DNA from: Pseudoselenomonas ruminis | Lineage (GTDB): Bacteria; Bacillota; Negativicutes; Selenomonadales; Selenomonadaceae | DNA: 54,525 bases | NCBI RefSeq assembly: GCF_008271295.1 | Contig: NZ_VTOY01000013.1 | Span: forward strand, 1-54,525 | Reading direction: 5' to 3' | In this document: in pieces, positions 7,803-16,529 of the stretch | How positions within the stretch are numbered: the stretch's first letter is position 1 | How the letters are laid out: each line of letters starts with the position of its first letter | The notes under the pieces: generated by a model | What the model was told of the DNA's origin: nothing | Databases searched by the model: none | What the model saw: only the letters and a program-made list of their open reading frames with translations | Translations under genes and position numbers: made by a program

Positions 7803-8993
7803 ATGCAAATGACAAAGAAAACACGATTGTGGCTGACGGTATTTTTAGGCATCATGTCAGCGATGGCACCGCTGTCGACGGATATGTACCTGCCGGCATT
7901 GCCGACGGTACAGCTGGACTTGGGGATTTCGGCTTCGCTGGCACAGCTGACACTCACCATGACGATTATCGGTATGGCTCTTGGCCAGATTTTTACGGGA
8001 CCGCTCAGTGACCGCTATGGGCGCAAAGGACCGCTGTTCATCGGCATGCTGTTGTTTATCGTATCGACGGCGGGCTGTGTGTTTGCGCAGGATATCGGGC
8101 TGTTCCTGGCCTTCCGCTTTTTGGCCGGTTTTGCCGGGGCCAGTGGAATCGTCATCGCGCGGGCCATTGCGCGTGATGTCTGTGAGGGCGCGGAGCTTAC
8201 GCGCTTTTTCGCCCTGCTGATGATGGTCAACGGCCTGGCGCCGATTCTCGCGCCGGTGCTCGGCGGCCAGATTCTGCTCTTTACGAGCTGGCGCGGCGTC
8301 TTTGTCGTGCTGGTAATTGTCGGCATCCTGCAGGCCCTCGCGACGCTCATTTATAAGGAAACTTTGCCGCAGGACCAGCGGCTGCAAAATCTGGGGGAAT
8401 CCTTCCGGAAATATCCGCAGCTTTTGAAAGACCGTTATTTTCTGGGACACTGCCTGCTTCAGTGTTTCATTTTCGGCGCGTTCTTTGCCTATCTGGCAGG
8501 TTCCTCGTTTGTCTTCCAGAATATCTATCAGGTATCGCCACAGATGTTCAGCCTGATTTTCGGCTTCATTGGAACTGGCTTGATGCTTGCAGGCATGCTG
8601 CCAGCGCGGCTGGCCGGACGGGTGTCGGATGTGCTTTTGTTAAAATGGTCGATTCTGATTCCGCTTATCGGCGCGGTCTTCCTGCTGGCAGGCTTCTGCC
8701 TTGAGGCACCGATGGCCTATACGGTGGCGGTGCTCTTCGTTACGGTAGTTCCGCTGTCGGTCATGGGCGCCGCGAGCTTTTCGCTGGCCCTTTCGCGGCA
8801 GGGGAAAAATGCTGGCAGTGCCAGTGCACTTATCGGCTTCTTTTCGATGATACTCGGGGCATGCATGATGCCGGTAGTCGGCATCATGGGTGACCATACG
8901 GCCATCCCGATGGCAGTGATTATGGTTGGCGGCTATGCCTTGGGCGTTATTTGTTTCTATACGATGATTGCTCCGGAGCATCGGGCGGAGTAA
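7803..8993 (+). CDS. Bcr/CflA family drug-resistance MFS transporter
   Basis: 396 aa with 12 predicted membrane helices. The N-terminus has the family segment APLSTDMYLPALP (about residues 20-32), and motif A follows as GPLSDRYGRKGP (about 66-77). This DHA1 subfamily (Bcr, CflA) exports bicyclomycin, chloramphenicol, sulfonamides or small metabolites with proton antiport; the actual substrate is unknown. It follows merR by 77 bases, so it could be read with the regulator, forming a second efflux module. Confidence 0.9.
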   Translation: MQMTKKTRLWLTVFLGIMSAMAPLSTDMYLPALPTVQLDLGISASLAQLTLTMTIIGMALGQIFTGPLSDRYGRKGPLFIGMLLFIVSTAGCVFAQDIGLFLAFRFLAGFAGASGIVIARAIARDVCEGAELTRFFALLMMVNGLAPILAPVLGGQILLFTSWRGVFVVLVIVGILQALATLIYKETLPQDQRLQNLGESFRKYPQLLKDRYFLGHCLLQCFIFGAFFAYLAGSSFVFQNIYQVSPQMFSLIFGFIGTGLMLAGMLPARLAGRVSDVLLLKWSILIPLIGAVFLLAGFCLEAPMAYTVAVLFVTVVPLSVMGAASFSLALSRQGKNAGSASALIGFFSMILGACMMPVVGIMGDHTAIPMAVIMVGGYALGVICFYTMIAPEHRAE

Positions 8994-9048
8994 AATAAGG
9001 GCAGAGGGAATCTTATTTTGGCAGGAGCTTGGATAGGAGGAGATTCTG

Positions 9049-10434
9049 ATGGCAGTTTTGGCAGCGATGGCGGTGCCGCATCCGCCGCTTATCATCCCCG
9101 AAGTTGGTCATGGCGAAGAGCAGCAGATAGCGCCGACGATTGCGGCTTATCAGCGGGTCATGGAGCGGGCGGCGGCCCTGCGGCCCGATACGGTGGTTGT
9201 GCTGAGCCCGCATACAGTTATGTATGCGGACTATTTCCATCTGTCGCCGGGAACTGGCGCAGCTGGTTCCTTTGCCGCCTTCCGCGCGCCGCAGGTCAGG
9301 GTCGAAACGGCCTACGATACTGAGTTTACGGAAGCTTTGGCCAGGCGCTGTCAGGCAGAAGACTTCCCAGCGGGAACGCTGGGCGAAAAGAATCCGGAGC
9401 TTGACCATGGCACGATGATACCGCTGTACTTCCTGCACCAGCATTTGCGAGGTGTTCCCATCGTGCGGATTGGCCTGTCGGGCCTGCCTGCGCGGGAGCA
9501 TTACCGCCTCGGCCAGCATATTGCCGCCGTTGCGGAGGAACTTGGCCGCCGCGTGCTCATCGTCGCCAGTGGGGACTTGTCTCATAAATTAAAGGAAGAC
9601 GGCCCCTATGGCTTTGCGGCTGAAGGTCCGGTCTTTGATGCGCAGATGCAGGAAGTTTTCCAAAGCGGCGATTTCCTGCGCTTGCTTTTGACTCCGGCAG
9701 ACCTTGCCAACGGGGCAGCCGAATGCGGCCTGCGGTCGTTTTGGATTATGGCGGGCGCGCTAGATGGCCGCGCGGTAAAATCCGAACTGCTTTCGTATCA
9801 GGGGACCTTTGGCGTCGGCTATGGCGTGGGCTGGTTCCTGCCGGGCGCGCCCGACGCGGCGCGGCACATCGGCCAGCAGCTGGCACAATGCGAGCAGGAG
9901 GCGATGCAGGCGATTCGGCAACGGGAGGATGCTTTGGTGAAGCTGGCGCGGCTAAGCCTTGAGACTTTTGTGCGCACCCATCAATTGGCCAAGCTTCCGC
10001 CGGATTTGCCCGCGGCGCTGCAGGAAATGCGGCGGGGCGCTTTTGTTTCCATCAAAAAGGATGGCAGTCTGCGCGGCTGCATTGGCACCATCCAGCCTGT
10101 CCGCCAGAATCTGGCCGAAGAAATCCTCTACAATGCCGTTTCGGCAGGAACACGGGACCCGCGCTTTTCGCCAGTAGCGCCTGAAGAGCTGGATCGGCTG
10201 GTCTATGATGTCGATGTGCTGACGGAGCCGGAGCCAATCGATTCTCCCGCGCAGCTTGACACCAAGCGCTATGGAGTCATCGTTCAAAGCGGTGACCGCC
10301 GCGGCCTGCTGCTGCCGGATTTGCCCGGCGTGGACAGTGTCAGCGAGCAGCTTGCAATAGCGCGCCGCAAGGGAAATATCGGCGAACGCGAAGCCTGTAA
10401 GCTTTGGCGGTTTGAAGTCGAACGCCATCTTTGA
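9049..10434 (+). CDS. Fused LigB-like dioxygenase/MEMO domain + AMMECR1 domain protein (AmmeMemoRadiSam type)
   Basis: 461 aa. Residues 1 to about 265 resemble class III extradiol dioxygenase subunit B (LigB) and MEMO folds (VPHPPLIIPEVG, VVVLSPHTVMYADYF, LNPELDHGTMIPLYFL-type and VASGDLSHKL segments carrying the putative metal ligands). Residues about 290-455 are an AMMECR1 domain with the hallmark LRGCIGTIQP. Proteins of this make-up belong to the AmmeMemoRadiSam set, usually encoded beside a radical-SAM protein; its biochemical role is not settled. No radical-SAM gene is next to it here. Start ATG with TAGGAGG upstream; no convincing terminator follows before the convergent gltP-type gene. 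Confidence 0.85.
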   Translation: MAVLAAMAVPHPPLIIPEVGHGEEQQIAPTIAAYQRVMERAAALRPDTVVVLSPHTVMYADYFHLSPGTGAAGSFAAFRAPQVRVETAYDTEFTEALARRCQAEDFPAGTLGEKNPELDHGTMIPLYFLHQHLRGVPIVRIGLSGLPAREHYRLGQHIAAVAEELGRRVLIVASGDLSHKLKEDGPYGFAAEGPVFDAQMQEVFQSGDFLRLLLTPADLANGAAECGLRSFWIMAGALDGRAVKSELLSYQGTFGVGYGVGWFLPGAPDAARHIGQQLAQCEQEAMQAIRQREDALVKLARLSLETFVRTHQLAKLPPDLPAALQEMRRGAFVSIKKDGSLRGCIGTIQPVRQNLAEEILYNAVSAGTRDPRFSPVAPEELDRLVYDVDVLTEPEPIDSPAQLDTKRYGVIVQSGDRRGLLLPDLPGVDSVSEQLAIARRKGNIGEREACKLWRFEVERHL

Positions 10435-10484
10435 ACCGATAAATACAAGATACATTTATCCAATAAAGTATAAAAAAATAGAAT

Positions 10485-10517
10485 GCCTCCCAAGCAGGAA
10501 TGAGCTGCTTAGGAGGC
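10485..10517 (-). terminator. Second terminator-like hairpin downstream of the GltP-type gene
   Basis: GCCTCC(C)AAGCAG pairs with CTGCTT(A)GGAGGC. On the minus strand it is followed by ATTCTATTTTTTT, so it could back up the terminator at 10526-10551. Confidence 0.55.
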
Positions 10518-10525
10518 GAAATAGA

Positions 10526-10551
10526 AAGGACCTGGAATAATCCAGGTCCTT
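10526..10551 (-). terminator. Terminator of the dicarboxylate symporter gene
   Basis: 11-bp perfect stem AAGGACCTGGA/TCCAGGTCCTT with a 4-base loop and a T-rich 3' side on the minus strand. Confidence 0.85.
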
Positions 10552-10568
10552 CTTGGTATGTAAATTGT

Positions 10569-11882
10569 TTAGGAGAGCGAGGAAGCAGCGGCAGGCTTTC
10601 CTTCGAGTCTGCCTTTGAGGTCGTGGTCGGTCATCGCGCATACCGATGCGTCGGACCAGACATTTTCGGCCGTTTCAATCATATCGATAATCGTATAAAT
10701 CGGCAGGATAATGCCCATGAGGCCGATTGGGGCGCCGATGGAACTCATCAGCGACAGCGTCAGGAAGTAGCAGCCCATCGGGACACCGGCATTGCCGACT
10801 GCAGCGAGGACCGCGATAAACAACCAGGAAATCATCGTGCCCAGCGTCAGCTCAAAGCCTGCATTCTGCATGACAAACAGCGACGTGACGAGAATGAAAG
10901 CGGCGCAGCCGTTCATGTTGATAGTCGTGCAGATTGGCAGGACAAAGCGGGAAACACGCGTATCCGCCTTGAGATTCTGTTCGGCCGAGGCCAGCGTGAC
11001 TGGCAGAGTGCCAGCAGAGCTCTTGGTAAAGAGCGCAACGGCGACCGCAGGGCTCATCTTCTTGAACACGTCAAGCGGATTGAGACCGCGCACGAGCAGG
11101 AACAGCGGCAGGATTACGAAGAACTGGATGGCATTTCCGCCGATGACAACGGCAACGTATTTGCCGAGGGCGCCGACGATGACACCAGCCTGAATCTGAG
11201 CTGCGAGCTGGCCGGCAAAAGCCAGGATGCCCAGCGGCAGTGCCCAGAGGATGGCTTTGATAAGCGTGAACAGCAATTCCTGGACGCCATAAAGTCCTTT
11301 GATGAGAACTTCGCGGTTTTCCGTTTTCGGCATAAAGGCAAGTGCCAGACCGACAGAGGCGGCAATCAGCATAACCGACAGAACATTGCCCGCCAGGAAC
11401 GGCTGCAGCAGATTGTTCGGGATAACCGAAATGATATGGTCATAATAGGAGAGGGAACCGACTTTATCCAGTGGAACGGATGCGGTACCGGCTCCCACTA
11501 CTTCAGCCGGGAGATTGCCTGGCGCAATCAGCAGATAGAGCACCAGGCCGACGGCGGCGGCCGAAATCGTCGTGAGCAGCGTGTAGGTCACGGCGTGGGC
11601 GAAAATCGTCTTGGTCTCCTTTTTCCCGCCCAGGGACGAAAGGGTCGTGATGACAGCCAGGGCGATGGTCGGTACGGCAATAAACTGGAAAAGCCGCGTA
11701 AATACGGTCGCGATGAAGTTGAATAACTCGTTGAGGGCGGCGATGCCGAGCGAGCCGAGGATACCGCCGAGGATAAGGGCGCTGAACCAGAGAATCATCT
11801 GCTGGCGGCTGGCGCCGGGGTTATGCTGGCGCAAAGCTTCATCACGCGCCGCTTGGACGCGGTCATGTTTCGAATCGGTCAT
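10569..11882 (-). CDS. Dicarboxylate/amino acid:cation symporter (DAACS, GltP/SstT-like)
   Basis: 437 aa. The fold of about eight membrane helices plus two re-entrant hairpins is suggested by FQFIAVPTIALAVITTLSSLG (about residues 67-87), KSSAGTLPVTLAS (HP1, Ser-rich tip, about 284-296) and ICTTINMNGCAA (TM7 NMNG-type, about 317-328); these bind Na+ and the substrate carboxylate. Family members import glutamate, aspartate, serine/threonine or C4-dicarboxylates. The cytoplasmic N-terminus of about 30 aa is polar. A consensus promoter lies upstream. Exact substrate is unknown. Confidence 0.9.
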   Translation of the reverse strand: MTDSKHDRVQAARDEALRQHNPGASRQQMILWFSALILGGILGSLGIAALNELFNFIATVFTRLFQFIAVPTIALAVITTLSSLGGKKETKTIFAHAVTYTLLTTISAAAVGLVLYLLIAPGNLPAEVVGAGTASVPLDKVGSLSYYDHIISVIPNNLLQPFLAGNVLSVMLIAASVGLALAFMPKTENREVLIKGLYGVQELLFTLIKAILWALPLGILAFAGQLAAQIQAGVIVGALGKYVAVVIGGNAIQFFVILPLFLLVRGLNPLDVFKKMSPAVAVALFTKSSAGTLPVTLASAEQNLKADTRVSRFVLPICTTINMNGCAAFILVTSLFVMQNAGFELTLGTMISWLFIAVLAAVGNAGVPMGCYFLTLSLMSSIGAPIGLMGIILPIYTIIDMIETAENVWSDASVCAMTDHDLKGRLEGKPAAASSLS

Positions 11883-11958
11883 AAAAGATACCTTCTTTCT
11901 TGCGGTTAACTTACATGAAAAACTTTTTTAACAAAGCATACATGTTTAATATGTTTAC

Positions 11959-11987
11959 ATTATATCGGGCAAATTGCGATATGTCAA
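11959..11987 (-). promoter_or_regulatory. Consensus sigma-A promoter of the dicarboxylate symporter gene
   Basis: On the minus strand TTGACA (11987-11982), 17-base spacer, TATAAT (11964-11959). It predicts a leader of about 70 nt. Confidence 0.85.
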
Positions 11988-12167
11988 TAGGTAAATGTTA
12001 AAAAAATAATAAGCTCGACAAAAGAATAGGACACATGACCTGATTTTTATAAGAAAAATCTATGACCTATATAGGAAAAAATAATTAGTATACATTCTTG
12101 GTTGATGGTAGAATCTAGAAGGTGTGTAGATGTAATGTTAGGGATTTAAAAATAGGAGGAATCGATT

Positions 12168-13880
12168 ATGGGTTTTGATCAACTTAAAGTAGCCTATAAG
12201 TTATTGCTGATTGTAGCCATAGCCGCAATTGCGATGATTGGCATTAGTGTTACCGGATACCGGTCGCTCAGCAATGCCGATAATGAAATGAAGAGCATGT
12301 ATGACCATGAGATGCAGGGCGTACAGAAGCTAGGAACGGCCGTGGAATTCAGCCGTGTCATGATGGTAAAGACCCTGCAGGCCGTAACGCTGCAGGATAA
12401 TCCGGAGCGCCTTAAAAAAGTCGTGGGCCAGAAAAAGGAAGCTGAGGAAAACGTCGAGAAGTCGATCGCCGAATACAAAGCGGCGGTCAAGGGGATGCCG
12501 ATTGAAGACACCTCCGACATCGATGCGCAGTGGGCCAACTATAAAAAGATCATGGATCATACCGTAGATCTTGCCAACCAGGGGAAACATGCCGAGGCAT
12601 TGACCTACTACGAAAAAGAAGGTTCGCCGGCAACCCGTGGCTTGCGCGATGCGTTCCATAACCAGCAGAAGAAAGTCAACGAACAGGCTGAGGCCAATGA
12701 ACAGGCCAGCCGTGATGCCAACAGTGCGGCGGCCATGATGATTATGGTGGTTACGCTGGTGGCTCTCTTGGTACAGGCTGGTGCCAGCCTCATGACGGCA
12801 CGCAACATCACTAATGCCCTCGACGCTATGCGGGCTGTTTGCGAAAAACTCCGCGATGGCGATTTCCGTGGTACGGCACTTTCCCTTAACCGTGGCGATG
12901 AGTTCGGGCATCTGTCCCGGGTTCTTTCCGACATGCAGCAGAAACTCGGCAACTATATGAAGGGCATCAGCAATGCCATTAAAGATATCAGCTCATCGTC
13001 GGGCAACCTGAAAGAGGCGTCCATGCAGTCGGCGCAGGCAGCCGTACAGTCGGCAGAATCGGTCGGCGAGGCTGCTCACCTGGTCATCGAGCAGGAGAGC
13101 AAGATTAAGGAAAGCCAGGACCTCCTGATGAAGGTCAACGATTCGATTCAGACGATGCGTGCTCATGCCAATGACGTAACGACGAATTCCATGACGGCTG
13201 CCGATGAGGCCAAACAGGGCAACAAGGCACTGGAGACCTCCGTCCGGGAAATCCGCGATGTCGAAGCAACGGTCAGCAGCACGGCCGAGATGGTAAGCCG
13301 TCTGGGCAACCGCTCCGAGGAAATCGGCGCTATCGTCGATACGATTTCGGAGATTGCCAGCCAGACGAACCTGCTGGCACTCAATGCGGCCATCGAGGCA
13401 GCCCGTGCCGGTGAGCAGGGCCGCGGCTTCTCCGTCGTTGCGGAGGAAGTCCGCAAACTGGCGGAACAGTCCGAGGAGGCAGCACAGAAGATTGCCGAGC
13501 TCATCAATGCCATGCAGCAGGATACGTCTGAAGCCGTTGATTCCATGAAACAGGGCTGCGATGCCGTTGTATCTGGTGCGAAATCGGTCGAGGAACTTCA
13601 GGCCGTATTCAACCGCATCCATGACCTGGTACAGGATGGTGCTGAGAAGACCAAAGAGATGGATGAAGCAATCCGTCTCGTCAATGAGGATGCCCAGAAT
13701 ATCGCTAACTCGGTTTCCGAGATCAGCAGCAAGGGCCAGGTAGTTTCCGAGCATATGGAATCTGTATCGGCAGCAACCGAAGAGCAGTCGGCTTCTTCGG
13801 AGGAAATCGCTTCTGCCAGCGATTCGCTTTCACATATGGCAGCAGAGCAGGAGCAGGCACTCAGACAGTTCAAGTTCTGA
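12168..13880 (+). CDS. Methyl-accepting chemotaxis protein
   Basis: 570 aa transmembrane chemoreceptor that signals to CheA/CheW. TM1 is at about residues 10-30 ([20 protein letters not shown]), then a periplasmic four-helix-bundle sensor (about 31-190), TM2 (about 190-210, [19 protein letters not shown]), a HAMP linker (about 211-265) and the cytoplasmic coiled coil (about 280-560). The hairpin tip [21 protein letters not shown] (about 395-415) is the CheA/CheW contact. No C-terminal CheR-tethering pentapeptide is seen. Nothing else in the window belongs to chemotaxis, so it is an orphan receptor. RBS ATAGGAGG; terminator follows. In the 285-base gap before it, an 8-bp palindrome GATTTTT/AAAAATC at 12042-12060 lies between two ATGACCT repeats. 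Confidence 0.95.
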   Translation: MGFDQLKVAYKLLLIVAIAAIAMIGISVTGYRSLSNADNEMKSMYDHEMQGVQKLGTAVEFSRVMMVKTLQAVTLQDNPERLKKVVGQKKEAEENVEKSIAEYKAAVKGMPIEDTSDIDAQWANYKKIMDHTVDLANQGKHAEALTYYEKEGSPATRGLRDAFHNQQKKVNEQAEANEQASRDANSAAAMMIMVVTLVALLVQAGASLMTARNITNALDAMRAVCEKLRDGDFRGTALSLNRGDEFGHLSRVLSDMQQKLGNYMKGISNAIKDISSSSGNLKEASMQSAQAAVQSAESVGEAAHLVIEQESKIKESQDLLMKVNDSIQTMRAHANDVTTNSMTAADEAKQGNKALETSVREIRDVEATVSSTAEMVSRLGNRSEEIGAIVDTISEIASQTNLLALNAAIEAARAGEQGRGFSVVAEEVRKLAEQSEEAAQKIAELINAMQQDTSEAVDSMKQGCDAVVSGAKSVEELQAVFNRIHDLVQDGAEKTKEMDEAIRLVNEDAQNIANSVSEISSKGQVVSEHMESVSAATEEQSASSEEIASASDSLSHMAAEQEQALRQFKF

Positions 13881-13899
13881 TAAAGTTCATATACCCCAA

Positions 13900-13928
13900 C
13901 AAGGCCATGCGAAAAGAGCATGGCCTTG
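13900..13928 (+). terminator. Terminator of the chemoreceptor gene
   Basis: 11-bp perfect stem CAAGGCCATGC/GCATGGCCTTG followed by TTATTATTTTT. Confidence 0.9.
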
Positions 13929-13950
13929 TTATTATTTTTACTTTGACCTA

Positions 13951-13978
13951 TTGACTTTTTGTCTATTTGATTTATAAT
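13951..13978 (+). promoter_or_regulatory. Promoter of the small heat-shock gene
   Basis: TTGACT (13951-13956), 16-base spacer, TATAAT (13973-13978). No CIRCE palindrome is visible between it and the gene. Confidence 0.75.
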
Positions 13979-14066
13979 AAGAGATGAAAAGAGGGAAACC
14001 TCCAGAGATAAATCAATACCATGAGCTGTTGAAACTTATGGCGCAGTTTTGAAAGGGGCGACAGTT

Positions 14067-14531
14067 ATGTTTGGTTTAGTTCCATTTGGTGCAAGAAACA
14101 ATCTCGCAAAGAGCAGTGAGCGTCCACAGTCGATTTGGGATGTATTCGATGAACCATTTTTCAAGGATGATTTCTTCCCGGCTATGAACAATTGGAATGG
14201 CGCTGGCAGCATGCGCGTCGATGTCAAGGATAACGGGAACAGTTACGAGCTTACGGCCGACTTGCCGGGGATGGCAAAGGAAGATATTCACCTGAGCTAT
14301 CAGAACAGCTATCTGACCATTTCGGCCCAGAAAGATGAGTCGAAGGAAGAAAAGGACGATGCGGGTAACTATATCCGGCGTGAGCGCCGCTCCGGTTCGA
14401 TGAGCCGTTCGTTCTATATCGACAATATTGACGAGGCCCGCGTCACGGCAGAATTCAAGGACGGTGTCCTGCATGTGAATATGCCGAAGGCCGCGGAGGT
14501 TCAGCACTCGACCGAGATTGAGATAAAATAA
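14067..14531 (+). CDS. Small heat-shock protein, Hsp20/alpha-crystallin family
   Basis: 154 aa ATP-independent holdase chaperone that keeps unfolding proteins soluble. The alpha-crystallin domain spans about residues 46-150: it opens with MRVDVKDNGNSYELTADLPGM, includes YLTISAQKDE, has the RRERRSGSMSRSFYID segment, and ends AEFKDGVLHVNMPK, the conserved A-x-x-x-n-GvL-x-v-x-x-PK motif. ATG at 14067 is preferred (AAAGGGGCG about 8 bases upstream) over an ATG at 14049 in the same frame. Monocistronic, between its own promoter and a long bidirectional terminator. Confidence 0.95.
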   Translation: MFGLVPFGARNNLAKSSERPQSIWDVFDEPFFKDDFFPAMNNWNGAGSMRVDVKDNGNSYELTADLPGMAKEDIHLSYQNSYLTISAQKDESKEEKDDAGNYIRRERRSGSMSRSFYIDNIDEARVTAEFKDGVLHVNMPKAAEVQHSTEIEIK

Positions 14532-14556
14532 GCCTTCTAAATAATTCCCTAAACAT

Positions 14557-14611
14557 AAATTCACAGTGAAAAACCGGCTGGTTATACCAGCCGGTTTTTC
14601 ATTGTGAATTT
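14557..14611. terminator. Long bidirectional terminator between hsp20 and the CobT-type gene
   Basis: A 25-bp stem with one mismatch around a TTATA loop (core AAAAACCGGCTGG/CCAGCCGGTTTTT). It serves both convergent genes and overlaps the stop codon of the minus-strand gene. Confidence 0.9.
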
Positions 14612-16529
14612 ATGGAATTTGTTTGCTGACGCCCGGACCGTCCTGTGAGACCGATACTTTGGTATCGGCGAAGGTGCGCATGTCGTTTAACATGTGCAGG
14701 GCGGCTTCGGTGATGTTTAAGCCGATAGAAGCAATAATGCCGCCGGGCAGCGTGATGTCAGCCTGCAGCAGTGCCGGCTGAACGTGGAGAATATAGGGAC
14801 GGACTTCCGGGCATAAGAGCTCGGTGTAGCGGGCGATGATTTCCGTGGCTTCGTCGTCAAGCAGGATGAAGCTGCTGTTGTGAGCCGCGGCGATAATCGC
14901 ACCGATGATGGCACCAATGGCAGGCCGATAGGCTTCGGGCGCCTTTTGCAGGAACTCGTCGGCCTCGTAGCGCAGACTGCCGTCTGGATTCAATAGCGTA
15001 GTCGCAAATTCCGTAGCGGCTGTTCCAAAGGGGGCATCTTCGTCGAGTTCCGTCAGTGCCAGACCCAGGAGCGGGTAGGTAAGCGACAGGTACTCGGACT
15101 GTTCGCGGCCAAAGTCGAAAGCCGCGGTGGGCGGCAGGCCGTCGCGCAGGTGAGCCATCGTGACATCGGCACCGGCGTGCTGGGCAAACGCCGCGGTGAG
15201 CTGGGCCTGCAGGGAATTGGTCTGGCGACCGGTAAAGACCAGCAGGGCCCGTTCCATGCCGCATTCGGGCAGGTCGTTGCCAATGACGCCGGCAATTTCG
15301 GCGGCAATCTGTTCCAGATAGCCGAGGCTGTCGAGAGGCTTGGCCAGATTGTCAATGCGGTGCTGGCAGTTGTGCAGGGACTCATAGTCGAGGTCCTGCA
15401 TCGTGCGCAGGTAGAAATCAAAGGTTTTATCGGTAATCTTGGGGATGGTATAGCGCATGAATTCCTGATGGAAGGGCGTTTCGACAGGTTCCTGCGGGAG
15501 CTTGTCGAGGACATCCCAGGCCGATAATACTGCCTCCAGCATCGTGACGAGCAGACTGGAACCACAGGCTTCGCCGAGTTTTAAATCCAGATTCATCAGT
15601 GGCATAAGGCCGAGCTTTTCCAGTGCGAATTGGTGGGAGTTCTCCGCGCTGAGGTGCGAAGGAATCACATAGCTGATGGATTCCGGGGCGATGGCTTGGG
15701 CGATAAGGGCGGCGGCGCTCGTATTGGCGCCGTCAAGGATTACTGTGCCATGGCGGGCAGCGGCCCCGAGGATGATGCCCGCAATCGTACCGAATTCAAA
15801 GCCGCCAACCTTGGTCAGGACATCCAGGCCGTCATTGCCATCGGGCTGGTTGGTTTCGAGGGCCTGCTTAACAATTTGAATCTTTTTTTGCATCCGTTCG
15901 TCGGAGATATTGGTTCCGCGGCCGGTAGTCTCCACAGCTGTTCGGCCGCAGCAGGCGGCAACGATAGCGGCACTGACGGTGGTGTTGGCAATGCCCATTT
16001 CGCCCGGCAGGATGCAGTCAAATCCCTTATCCATGAGCTGGTTGGCAATTTCGATGCCCGTCTCAATGGCTAAAACCGCCTGCTGACGCGTCATGGCGGG
16101 GCCCTGGGCTATATTGGACGTGCCGTCGGCAATGTGGCAGTCGATGAGTCCCGGAATATCCTGCGCGTTGGCGGCGATGCCGATATCGACGACGAGCAGC
16201 TCAGAGTCGCAGTATTTGGCAAAGGCGTTGGCGGCTGCTCCCTGGCTGATGAGATAGTTGCGGACCATTTGCAGGGTGGTTTCGGGCGGATAAGCGCTGA
16301 CGCCTTCCTCAGCCACGCCGTGGTCGCCGCAGCAGATGACGGTGCATTTTTCCGGTGACTCCGGATGACGCTTACCGGTTATCGCGAGATAGCGCAGGAG
16401 CAGGCCGCGGAGACCGCCGAGGGTGATGTCATCGTCTTCCATGACCTGATTGAGGCGTTTGGCAGTCACCTGAGGGATTTCCCGGTTGGGCGGCTCGATG
16501 ATGGCAATGGTTTGTTCCAGCAGACTCAT
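14610..16529 (-). CDS. cobT: Double-length CobT-type base phosphoribosyltransferase (CobT-CobT-like fusion; possible single-chain ArsAB)
   Basis: CobT transfers phosphoribose from nicotinate mononucleotide to the cobamide lower-ligand base. A normal CobT is about 350 aa; this is 639 aa. The first half has CGDHGVAEEGVSAYPPETT (about residues 67-85) and LKLGEACGSS (about 317-326) with the catalytic Glu. The second half starts with the canonical CobT N-terminal motif RIDNLAKPLDSLGYLE (about 390-405), which the first half lacks, then degrades: the GDHG motif is replaced and LNITEAALHML has no catalytic Glu-Gly. This suggests a fused pseudo-heterodimer. In Sporomusa, ArsA and ArsB are separate CobT homologues that act together on phenolic bases. 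Overlaps tex by ATGA, so they are co-translated. Confidence 0.85.
   Translation of the reverse strand: MSLLEQTIAIIEPPNREIPQVTAKRLNQVMEDDDITLGGLRGLLLRYLAITGKRHPESPEKCTVICCGDHGVAEEGVSAYPPETTLQMVRNYLISQGAAANAFAKYCDSELLVVDIGIAANAQDIPGLIDCHIADGTSNIAQGPAMTRQQAVLAIETGIEIANQLMDKGFDCILPGEMGIANTTVSAAIVAACCGRTAVETTGRGTNISDERMQKKIQIVKQALETNQPDGNDGLDVLTKVGGFEFGTIAGIILGAAARHGTVILDGANTSAAALIAQAIAPESISYVIPSHLSAENSHQFALEKLGLMPLMNLDLKLGEACGSSLLVTMLEAVLSAWDVLDKLPQEPVETPFHQEFMRYTIPKITDKTFDFYLRTMQDLDYESLHNCQHRIDNLAKPLDSLGYLEQIAAEIAGVIGNDLPECGMERALLVFTGRQTNSLQAQLTAAFAQHAGADVTMAHLRDGLPPTAAFDFGREQSEYLSLTYPLLGLALTELDEDAPFGTAATEFATTLLNPDGSLRYEADEFLQKAPEAYRPAIGAIIGAIIAAAHNSSFILLDDEATEIIARYTELLCPEVRPYILHVQPALLQADITLPGGIIASIGLNITEAALHMLNDMRTFADTKVSVSQDGPGVSKQIP

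Noticed and set aside
10500-11726. 408-aa plus-strand ORF
   Set aside because: Antisense to the well-supported dicarboxylate symporter; composition rich in D, R, G, Q is typical of the shadow of a membrane protein gene.
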